In this document: piece by piece, positions 1 through 9,000 of the stretch
Layout: every line of letters starts with the position of its first letter
Numbering within the stretch: position 1 is the first letter of the stretch
Source: Progne subis subis
Lineage: Eukaryota; Chordata; Aves; Passeriformes; Hirundinidae
Length of the DNA stretch: 64,000 bases
NCBI GenBank assembly: GCA_022316685.1
Contig: JAKJHU010000054.1
Coordinates: 1-64,000 of the forward strand
Reading direction: 5' to 3'
The notes under the pieces: generated by a model
What the model was told of the DNA's origin: nothing
Databases searched by the model: none
Seen by the model: only the letters and a program-made list of their open reading frames with translations
Made by a program: the position numbers and the translations under genes

Positions 1-165
1 GGATTTCCACTGTTAAATCCCCACATGTATCACGGTGCTTCTTTGGCCTGTTAGACCCCCAAATGATGGGCTGGGTCCCAACTCCCACGATGTGAGCACG
101 CCCAGGGTGCCAGTGCTGCATGCACAGCTCTGTGTGCTCACAGGCTCTGTGCTGCCCTGTGCCAG

Positions 166-2898
166 GATGGGGAGAGCAGCGAGGAGGAAGCTGGGGAAGA
201 GGAGAGCGAGACCATGACCGTGTCCGAGTGCCTGCGGGACGACCAGTATGATGAGAGGATGGAGGAGGATGAACAGATGCTGGAGAAATACAAACAGGAG
301 AGAATGGATGAGATGTTTCCAGATGAGGTGGACACGCCACGGGATGTGCCTGCCAGAGTCAGGTAAGAAATGGGATGCTCTGCTGGGAGAGGAGCTGGGA
401 GGTGCCTTTGTGTTTAACTGGGTGAGGAAGCCTATGATGTCTTAGCCGTGGTGTCTGAACCTGGCTGAAGGACTCTTGTGAAGACTCTTCTTTTGGCTCT
501 GAGGCTTCCAGAGCAGGCACTAGTTGGCAGGGAGAGCTGGGTCCTGACCTGGGAGAGGGAGGAGGATGGCTCTGAGGCAAGGATAGGTTCTTTGAGGATT
601 TGGCTGCTGGTTTTAGCTCTCTTTGCACCAAGAACTTTCCTGAGGGCTAATGTTTGCTTTGCTCTCTTTGCCCTCCCTGAAGGTGTGAGACTCTGCAGAC
701 CACAGGTGGTGGTGAAGGATGGGATTCACCTCAATTGGTGAAGTAATTTGTCTTTCCTGCTCTCTGTTCTCAAGGTTCCAGAAGTACAGGGGGCTGAAAA
801 GCTTCCGGACTTCTCCTTGGGACCCCAAAGAGAATCTTCCAAGGGATTATGCCAGGATCTTCCAGTTCCAGGACTTCTCCCGAACCAGAAAGAACCTCTT
901 CAGGCAAATAGAGAAGGAGGAGACTGATGGAGCTTCGGTAATTCCTTTTAGCTGATCTCTTTCCCTGTTGTGTTCCTTGGTTCCCGAAAGGAGTGACTTA
1001 CCAGGGAGGTGGCAGGGTGGATCTTTCAGCCAGCTGGTTCTTGGCATGAAGCCCTAAATTCAGACAGCTTTCTCCTGGATTGCCTCTCTAATCCAGGCAC
1101 ATCTTCTGGTACTTTCCCTTTTGTTGAGAGAAGTGTTCACAACTGCTCCTGTCTTGGCAGGTGGGCTGGTACGTTACCCTTCATGTCTGCAATGTCCCCG
1201 TCTCGGTGATGGAGAGCTTCAAGGAAGGGAAACCCCTGGTGCTGTTCTCTCTGCTTCCCCACGAACAAAAGGTGAACAGAAGGGATGATACCGTGCAGGG
1301 ATGTGCAGCTCCTTGTTCCTCCAGGCTGCAGGGGAGGGTCTGGGCTGAAACCTCCCTGTGTCAGAGCAGGTCAGAGCACACAGAAGCTGCCAGGGGGGTT
1401 TGGGATAAAGTCTCTGAGCCTGGCACTGGTGGCCAGTGACCTTTTGGGGCCCCATTTTTGAGGACATTCAAAACGTTGCAATGTCCTGTTGCTTTCTGCT
1501 GCCCACTGTGCCCTGCCAGCAGCCCCTCACTGTGCTCCTCTTCCAGATGTCTGTGTTGAACTTCCTGGTGCGTCGGCATCCGGGCAACAGCGAGCCAGTG
1601 AGGGCCAAGGAGGAGCTGATCTTCCACTGCGGCTTCAGACGCTTCCGAGCATCCCCCCTGTTCTCCCAGCACACCTCAGGTTTGTCAGGGACTGGGTACA
1701 GCAGGAGTGGGGCTGGGAATTCTGGAGCAGGAAGCCTGTGATGTCTTAGCCGTGGTGTCTGAACCTGGCTGAAGGATTCTTGTGAAGACTCACTCCTAGG
1801 CTCTGAGGCTTCCAGGGCAGGCACAAAGTCGTGGGGAGTAGAATGGCTTGGGAAAGGTGGTTCGCTGATGTTTGTTAACAGGGAAGAATGAGCTCTGGGG
1901 TTTCCCACAGCTCTGAGGACTGCTCTTGGCCTGAATTTGGTCACTGCTGTTCTGTCCTAGCTGATAAGCACAAGCTGGAGCGTTTCCTGCGCCCAGATGC
2001 TGCCCTGGTGGTGACTGTTTACGCTCCCATCACTTTCCCTCCTGCCTCAGTGCTGCTTTTCAAACAGAGAAGTAACGGTGAGTTGAGAAATGCTGAGGAG
2101 GGAAACAAACTGTCCCCATACCCTGCTTACAAGTGCATCTCTCCAGAAAGCACGACTTGAAAAAGCTGTCCCCTTCCTGCTGCTTGAGAGGAGCTCATCC
2201 CCATCCCTGCTGTCACCTGCCTGTCCCTGCTGTGGGGCTGCTCTGGGCCTGCAGCCCTTTGGGAAGGGGTTTGTGGTGGGGGTGGTGGAGGCACTGGTGC
2301 ATTGGTGACTCTGCCTGGCAGGAATGCATGACCTCATTGCCACGGGCTCCCTGCTCTCCGTGGACCCCGACAGGATCGTCATCAAGCGCCTGGTGCTCAG
2401 CGGCCACCCCTTCAAGATCTTCACCAGGACGGCTGTGGTGCGATACATGTTCTTCAACAGAGGTACAGCTGGTCTCTGGTGGGAACAGGGGTTCCCGAAG
2501 TTCTGTCCCTGTGGTTATGTTGGTGCAGCACTGCCTGTTCCTTACCTGCCTTTCGTGTTTCCAACTCCAGAGGATGTGATGTGGTTCAAGCCCGTGGAGC
2601 TGAGGACCAAGTGGGGACGCAGAGGGCACATCAAGGAGCCATTGGGTAGGTTTGATTTGGTGTTTGGCTCTGTGTTGCTGGCCGGGTGTGAGAGACTGCT
2701 AATGGCCTCTTCTGCCTAGGGACCCATGGCCACATGAAGTGTCACTTCGATGGGCAGCTCAAGTCCCAGGACACGGTGCTGCTGAACCTCTACAAGCGCG
2801 TTTTTCCCAAATGGACTTACGACCCTCATGTCCCGGAGCCTGTGCCGTGGGTGAGGAGTGAGAGCACGCTGCCAGAGCAGGAGGTGGAAATGGAATGA
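166..2898 (+). CDS. TSR1: TSR1 C-terminal half (partial, 5' end outside window)
   Basis: TSR1 is the pre-rRNA-processing protein needed for 40S subunit maturation, a nucleolar and cytoplasmic Bms1-like GTPase-fold protein without GTPase activity. Eight coding exons are read: 166-362, 775-937, 1161-1271, 1547-1679, 1961-2077, 2322-2462, 2571-2645 and 2720-2898, all with AG/GT borders and continuous phase, giving 371 residues and a TGA stop. The first exon is acidic (runs of Glu, then the [11 protein letters not shown] segment). The rest is the conserved Bms1/Tsr1 C-terminal domain, recognisable by [94 protein letters not shown] and [10 protein letters not shown]. The human protein is about 804 aa, so a little under half is present. 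Two introns host box C/D snoRNAs. It converges on SRR. The assignment is very secure. Confidence 0.97.
426..509 (+). ncRNA. SNORD91: Box C/D snoRNA SNORD91 (copy 1), in a TSR1 intron
   Basis: The element is an 84-nt box C/D snoRNA that would guide 2'-O-methylation of 28S rRNA. Seen: a perfect 7-bp terminal stem (GGAAGCC 426-432 with GGCTTCC 503-509), a C box at 434-440 (ATGATGT), a D' box CTGA at 465-468, a C'-like GTGAAGA at 478-484, and a D box CTGA at 499-502. The 12 nt at 452-463 before D' are complementary to CAGGTTCAGACA of 28S rRNA, just 3' of the sarcin-ricin loop. The base five nt upstream of D' (C460) pairs with the second G of that stretch. Known: mammalian SNORD91A/B lie in TSR1 introns and target this Gm (G4588 in snoRNABase numbering). 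It would be processed from the intron between TSR1 exons 166-362 and 775-937. Confidence 0.88.
1730..1813 (+). ncRNA. SNORD91: Box C/D snoRNA SNORD91 (copy 2), in a TSR1 intron
   Basis: This is a second copy of the same 84-nt snoRNA, in the TSR1 intron between exons ending at 1679 and starting at 1961. Terminal stem GGAAGCC 1730-1736 pairs with GGCTTCC 1807-1813. The C box is at 1738-1744 (GTGATGT, closer to consensus than copy 1), D' is CTGA 1769-1772 and D is CTGA 1803-1806. The rRNA guide at 1756-1767 is identical to copy 1, with C1764 as the target-pairing position. The two copies differ at the first C-box base, one base after D', and several bases in the stretch just before the D box. 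The D' guide is therefore conserved while the D guide is not, implying one functional target. Which copy corresponds to mammalian A or B cannot be decided here. Confidence 0.88.
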
Positions 2899-3484
2899 GT
2901 CCAGCATGGCTGGAGTTTGTGCCTTGGCTCCCTGGATGCTGTTCTTGGCCCGTGCACTGTGAGGACAGCACTGATGCCTTGGACGTGTTACTGCTGGGGT
3001 CTGTACAGGGGCAGCTGCATCGCCAGCTGCTGCTCAGGTACCAGCTATAGCTATTTATTTTAATGGAAAATGTCAAAAATGCCTCAGTGCCTCTGTCGTG
3101 GTGGTGGCCAGGAGGCTGTATGCACCCCTTGAACTAAACCACTGGGATTGTTTTGGTCCCTCATGCCTTGTCATGTGGGGTGTGTGGGGATTTTGCTGTG
3201 TGAAGGAGTTTGCTGGCAATTCCTGTGATGCTGAGAAAGAAGAGCCAAGGAGCAGCTGGGGAGGGTGACTTTAGTTCAGCTCTCTGGAGAGCCAGGGTAA
3301 GGCAGCTGGGGAGGGGAGAACAGGCAGTGCTTTGTTTTCAGCCCCCCCTCAGAGACCAATGCCAGCTTCCCTTGCCCCTCAAAGAAAACCCCCAAACGTT
3401 TGGACTTGATCTGTTTTTAGTAGCGCACAAACCACTGCACAAATTCAGAGCAAAGTCTTCATTCCTTGAAACACCACTCCATCC
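2899..3484. other. Convergent 3' UTRs of TSR1 and SRR
   Basis: The 586 bp between the TSR1 stop and the SRR stop must hold both 3' ends. No AATAAA or ATTAAA was seen on the + strand for TSR1 in this interval. On the - strand AATAAA is present at 3059-3054. An AT-rich patch at 3043-3070 contains the palindrome AGCTATAGCT (3043-3052). Confidence 0.6.
3054..3059 (-). terminator. SRR: Likely SRR polyadenylation signal (AATAAA)
   Basis: The + strand reads TTTATT, so the - strand carries a canonical AATAAA about 430 nt after the SRR stop codon. It is the first canonical signal met downstream of SRR. If used, the SRR 3' UTR would end near 3035 and approach or overlap the TSR1 3' UTR. Confidence 0.5.
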
Positions 3485-5511
3485 TCATTCCAGTTTCCCA
3501 GAGCGGTCTGTGAGCCAGGTCAGGGATGTCAGGTCCACATTTCCCCCACACAGCACGATGCAAACATTCTGCACGTCCCAGGGGACTGCCTGGAACCGCT
3601 CCGAGAGCACGGCCGCCAGTCCCACGCCTGCAGTTGGCTCAATCAGCAGCTTCATCCTTTCCCACACCAGCCACGTGGCTCGCTGTCAGGACAGGGCAGC
3701 AGCTGTCAGCCCAGCTGCCAGCACATGCTGCTCCAGGGCATCCCTGCAGCACTTTGGGAAGGGAGGGCAGAGCTCCCAACAGCACTTTGCCAGTTGGAGG
3801 CAGCGTGGGTGTCACAGCTGCAGCAGTGCACAGGGGTTTGTGCTGTTCTGGGAGCGTGCTGGGGTGAGAGCAGAGGGGCAGGGCAGGGATGGAGGCAGCT
3901 GCCTGCTGGCAACTACCGTGAGAAGGGAGCTGGGAGGCTTTACCTTGATTTCTTCCTCTGAGACTGTCAGGACATCATCAACCAAATCCCTGATGATGGG
4001 CCACGTGTTGGGTCCGATGCTGGTTTTGACTGCGTCTGCGATGGTGTCCCGCGGGTGGAGGTTGGGGGTCAGCTCCCCTCGGACTTTGGACTGGTAACAG
4101 TCATCCACGTTGCTTGGCTCAGCAGCAAACACCTTCACATCTGGCCTCAAAGCCTGGGGAGAGCAGGAGCCACATACACCACTATGTGCCTGTCCCATTT
4201 CTGTGTGTGCAGGGGGCTAAGCAGCCCTGCTGCTACTGCCACGCAGACCCCAGGCACACCCAGACTTTCACTGCAGGGTCTTTCTGTTTCTAAAGTTAAA
4301 AGCTGCTGCCTGCCTTGAGAGCCCTGCCCTTCCCACAGGGAGATTCCTGGATGAGCTGTTGCCTACCTTGATGGCAACTGCTATTCCTGCAACCATTCCT
4401 CCGCCTCCGACGGGAACCACCACTGCGTTTACCTGGGGTGCCTGTGCAGGAAGGAAGGGTGAGAACTTCTGGCTCTCTGTGTCCCCCTTTTTGCTATGCC
4501 CCTGCAGGGGCTGGGCTGTGCATTTCCCTCACCTGCTCTAGCACCTCCAGCGCAATGGTGCCTTGCCCTGCGATCACCGCCAGCTCCTGGTTGGGGTGCA
4601 CCAGGACTCCTCCTGTCTCCTGGACAACACTGGCTGCTGTCTCAGCTCTGGACTAAGGGAAAGCACAGCAGTCACCTCTCACTCTGGCTGGGCAGCGTCC
4701 CTGGGCAGTCTCTCCTGTGCCTTACCTTGTCCGTGGGGTCACATGGCACCAGTGTGGCACCGTAGGCACGAATGGCATCTTGCTTACACTGCGGGGCTGT
4801 CCGAGGCACCACGATGTAGGCAGGAATCCCTGTGGGATGAGAGAGCGAGTAAATCCAACAGCCCCAAAGCCACAGCAGCCAGTTCAAACTGCAGAAGCAG
4901 GCACTGCCTTGCCCATCCGTGCTCCTCCATGCATTCAGGAGAGGGACCTCCATCCTCTCCAACGGAACCAGCTCTACATTTACCCTGTGCCTGCTCGGAG
5001 CTGGGCTGGAGCTCGGGGCTACAGGTTACCTTCTGCCTGAGCAGCACACGCCAGCGCCTGGCCGTGATTGCCACTGCTGTGTGTCACCACAGCGCGGGGC
5101 AGCTCCCGGCCCCTGCGCTCGCTTTCCTCAACGAGGCTCCTCACGGCGTTCAGGGCACCGCGGATCTGCAAGGACAGCACAGGACGGTGTGTGCCGGGCT
5201 CAGTGTCCGCCTTGCACCATCCCCTCGCTCCTGGGCAGCACCGTGCATGGTGGTTATCGGCGGAACGCGAGTTTCCCTCTTGCAAAAAGCGACCTTTGCC
5301 CCGGGGATTCGCAGCGCCGCCATCCCCCGCGCACCTTGAAGGATCCGGTCCTTTGCAAGAGCTCGCACTTGAAGAGCAGCTTCCTGCCGGCCATGCGGTC
5401 CAGCCCGGCGCAGGTGAGCAGCGGGGTGCGATGGATGCGGCCTCGCAGGCGCCGCTCCGCATCCCGCACCTCGCCCAGCCCCGGCGGCGGCGCGGCCCCG
5501 TGCGCAGCCAT
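3485..5511 (-). CDS. SRR: Serine racemase (complete, seven coding exons)
   Basis: SRR is a PLP-dependent fold-type II enzyme that interconverts L- and D-serine and also dehydrates serine to pyruvate; it is cytosolic and supplies the NMDA-receptor co-agonist D-serine. Exons on the - strand: 5511-5335, 5165-5030, 4829-4726, 4652-4533, 4441-4367, 4153-3944 and 3682-3485, all GT-AG and in phase, giving 339 aa (human 340). The PLP lysine is K59 (TGSFK), the re-face serine lies in SSGNHG (S90, human S84), the phosphate loop is GGGG 191-194, and Mg2+-site E216 and D222 lie in EPSNVDD. C319 replaces the human S313 that contacts the PLP nitrogen. The C terminus (DRSGKLE) lacks the human PDZ-binding tail. 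ATG 5511 was chosen because it gives the expected N-terminal length; its -3 base is not a purine. The ATG at 5721 is rejected. Introns are 73-261 bp. Confidence 0.96.
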
Positions 5512-6010
5512 GTGCGCGGTCCCGTGCGCGCCTGCGCGCGGCCGCGCGGCGGCGGCGGTTTGTCCCTGCGCGGCCGCCGTCGGAGCCGCCCGCCCCCCGG
5601 CGCAGCCAAGATGGCGGAGGGGCTGGAGCGCGTCCGCGTCTCGGCCGCCGAGCTGCGGGACATGGTGGCGGCCCAGGCCCGCGCGGCCGGTGGCGGGCGA
5701 GGTGAGGGGCGCCGGGGGCACTCGCGATTCGCTGTTGAGCCGGCCCTTCCTCGCAGTGGCACCCGGCCTCGGGCGAGCACGGCCCCGCGGCCGCGCTGCC
5801 CGGCTGCGCCTGGAATAGGGCTCGGGGCAGAGCTGCCGGCACCGGGGTGTCCGGGGTGGGAGCGCACGGCCGGCGCCGCGCCGAGAACGGGCAGGCGGAG
5901 CGGCCTTGCCCCGGGATGGTCGGTCCCAGCCCCTCGGGGTCCTCCGGGCCGAGCCCCCGGTGCCGGCGGAGGTTCGGAGCTGCGGCCGGTGAGCGGGGCT
6001 GGCAGGGAGA
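5390..6010. promoter_or_regulatory. CpG island over the SRR-SMG6 start region
   Basis: By eye, CG dinucleotides are dense from the first SRR exon through SMG6 exon 1 into SMG6 intron 1, and thin out quickly after about 6010 and before about 5390. This is typical of a constitutive vertebrate promoter. Boundaries are visual estimates, not a computed island. Confidence 0.7.
5512..5610. promoter_or_regulatory. Bidirectional SRR/SMG6 promoter
   Basis: Only 99 bp separate the SRR start codon (- strand) from the SMG6 start codon (+ strand). The interval is almost entirely G and C, has no TATA box, and contains GCGCCTGCGCGC, which resembles an NRF1 site, plus several GC-box-like runs. Both 5' UTRs must be very short, overlap each other, or include unrecognised upstream exons. 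The SMG6 ATG at 5611 has a strong Kozak context (A at -3, G at +4). Confidence 0.7.
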
Positions 6011-9000
6011 AAGTTTAGGGAATGCAGCGGGGAGCAGCCCGGCTTTGGTGGGGCGTTTAACCGCGCGTGGTCCGACCTGGGCTCTGTAACGATTTTTTTT
6101 GTAAATACGGTTGAAGGAGGAGGAGAGAAACGTTACTGGATTGTGAGCAAGGGGGAAAGGCGTTTTTGACTCCAGACGGTCTGGTGGCAGAGCAGGCGCC
6201 GCTGGGGATGGCAGCTCCTGCACCAACAGCAGGCAGGAGACTGCTGCTGAACCTGGTGTGATACAACTTTGCTCTTGCTCCTTGTGCTCGAGTCTGGTGT
6301 TGTGCTTTGTCTGTGCCTTGTTGGTGCTTTGAGGCAAAACCTGTTGCAGGTTCTGTAAATGGATCAGGCCAAGGATTTGGTCAGCTACGTTAGACTTTCT
6401 CATTTTCTACTCTTATTCTGTGATTTCCTGTAAATATTGACATAGATTTTAGACCTGCCCTGGGGGTGGCAGGCTCTTTACCTTGACTCGAATATTTGTC
6501 ATGATATTTTTTGGTTCCTGGGAATAACTTTCTTCTGTCTGTTCTTGCCCAGAAAACATGAAGGAGGTGAAGGAGCCAAGGCACCGCAAAGACAACAGGC
6601 GCCCAGACCAGGAGATTTACAAGCCTGGCCTCTCCAGACTGAGGAACAAACTTGTGTCTCCAAAGCAAGAGGCCTCGGAGAAGGAAAGGAGCAGAGCTGA
6701 GGAGGACAAGGTGGAGGGTGCTGGGGACAAGGACTCTGTGAGAGTGGGATCTCCAGCTGTGGAGGACTGGGACAAAAGCGATGGCCCCAAGCAGAACGGT
6801 CCTTCACAGGAAAAGGAAGAAACAGAGACCAAAGGCGGCCTGCAAAGCCAGGAAAACTCATCCAAGCAGCCCATTGTGGATGAGTGGTGTCCAAAGACCC
6901 CCAGGAGAACCAAGAAACCGGACCAGCAGATCTACCAGCCTGGCAAACGCCTGCACTCCGCTGCTAAAGAACCCTCCCCACTATTGGCCAGTGAGGAAAT
7001 CAGCGGGAGGATGGAGCAGCTGAAAGTTGAGGGAGACGAAGAGACTGAGAAGGGTGCTGGAAAAGACAACAACAGGAAAATTAAATCGAGCAAGGAGGAT
7101 AGAGAGGGGAGCCAGGCAGGGGAAGTGGTGAAAGCCTCCAGGGGGGAAAAAGGGAGACGAGCAGAGCGAAGTGACAGGGTCAGGAGAGCGGGGGACGAGG
7201 GGCTGCCGGGGAAGCCGGGCTCCACCAAGCGCTATTCCCGCACGGACAAGCGGCGGAGCCGCTACCGCACCTGCAGCACCAGCTCGGCTGGGAGCAACAA
7301 CAGCACGGATGGAGCCCTGCTCGTGGATGGGGTGGAGAGGAGGCAGGAGCGTGCCAGGGAAAGGATACGTCCTAGGAAGCAGCTGTCCGTGTCCTCCACC
7401 GACTCCTTGGACGACGACAGGATCGATGAGGCAGAGGTGTACGTCTCCAGCAGGAGTTCGGACAGGAGGAGGCATTCGGAGCAGAGCCGAGCTTCCAGGA
7501 GCGAGAGCGAATGGAGCAGCAACGGCAGGGAAGTCAAGGGACCCTTCCGAGTGAAATTTGTCAGCAGGACCACGAACAGGGACGTCAGCCTGGCAGATAC
7601 AGATAAAAAAAAGTCCTTGAAGGCCTTAGAGGTTTCAGAGGCGAGGAGCCAGAGCAAGGAGCCCCAAGGGAGGGGCCGTGGGATCCTGTTCCTGCCTGCC
7701 AACACAGACCTCTCCGCCAGCTCAGGGGGTGTCCCTGAAGCCACTCACCCTGGGCCCAGGCTCCTGCTGGGCGGGGCTGGCAGCAAAGGCCCCCGGAGCC
7801 GGGGCCGAGGTGGCACTGCCCGCCGGCTGTGGGACCCAAACAACCCCGACCAAAAACCCGCCCTGAAGAGCCAGACTGCTCAGCTTCACTTCCTAGACAC
7901 GGATGATGAAGTGAGCCCCACCTCCTGGGGGGAAGCCCGCCAGGCCCAGCCCTCCTACTATAAATTCCAAAACTCTGACAACCCCTATTATTACCCTCGT
8001 GCCTCCGGGCAAGGCCCCCAGTATCCCTACGGCGGATATTCCCTGCAGTATCCAATGGGTCCGACCAACGGGGTGTACCCAGGAGCCTATTATCCCGGGT
8101 ACCCTGGCCAGGCAGGGCAGTACCTGTGTGGCCCACTCCCCCCTGCTCCTCTGAGCCCCGAGATGGAGCAGCAGATGAGGAACATGCAGCAGCAGGAGCT
8201 CAGCAAACTCCTGCGTGAGGCTGGGAACCAGGAGCAGCAGCTCAGCAACCTCCTGTCCAGAGACCGCATCAGCCCGGAGGGGCTGGAGAAGATGGCCCAG
8301 CTGAGGTTCGTGGGTGGGCTTTGAAGGGGGGAATTGAGTCATTTCCAGGGTGAAATAGAGCAGAATGGTGTCTCCTTGGGGGTCTCTGTATCTCAGTGGC
8401 TGGGAGATGTGGCGCTGGGTTGCCGGTTTTTCATGCCCTGGGTCTGTTTGTTGTCTGCCGGTGGTGTGTGGGTGATGGGAGGAAACTGTGGGTGAGGATG
8501 GATGTCACTTCCCTGGGCTAGGAGCTAAGCCGTGGCTTCTTGTGCTTGGTGAAGGCCTTGTAGGGACACAAAGGAGAAGGACAAGTACCTGCTGCAGATT
8601 TTTGGTTCTTCTGGCTCTTGCTGGAGCTATTGTTTCTCAGTTCCAGTGGTCTCAGTGTTTGTGGTCAGACTTCTGCTTTCTTACCTGTCCTTAGTGTGTG
8701 CTCAGGAGGCATTTTATGTGTTCCTGGTACTGCCAGTGGCAGTGTCTTTCCAGTGCTGTGTAGTTTTGCTCTCGATGCCACTCAGCGTGGTGACACTCCG
8801 GAGTGGCCTGGTGATGGCAGTCTGTCAGGAGAGAAGTTGCTCTGGGGGATTGTTAAGGTGACTGTAACAAGTTTCTGCTTGGCATCTTTCACGTTTATTT
8901 GTGACCTGTGTGTGCAGGGCTTCTCTGGAGGCTGATTTTCAGAGCTGACTGGCAGCAAATCTAGCAAGTGAGCTCATTTCAGGGCATGTGTGTTTTGGGC

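Noticed and set aside
1..165. Another TSR1 exon at the left edge
   Set aside because: No conserved TSR1 peptide is found before the acceptor at 165/166. The sequence reads as intron.
3210..4097. 295-codon + strand open frame over the SRR 3' region
   Set aside because: It lies antisense to SRR exons 6-7 and introns, crosses their splice sites, and has no family resemblance. It is a shadow of SRR coding sequence.
5150..6403. Long - strand frame (417 codons) and overlapping + strand frames near 4919-6018
   Set aside because: They span the CpG island, both promoters and introns. Stop codons are scarce there because of GC content. The true SRR and SMG6 exons explain the conserved parts.
6558..8324. 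Single-exon 588-codon gene starting at the ATG at 6558
   Set aside because: The frame is SMG6 exon 2. A conserved upstream exon (5611-5701) supplies the real start, and the splice donor at 8305/8306 removes the last residues.
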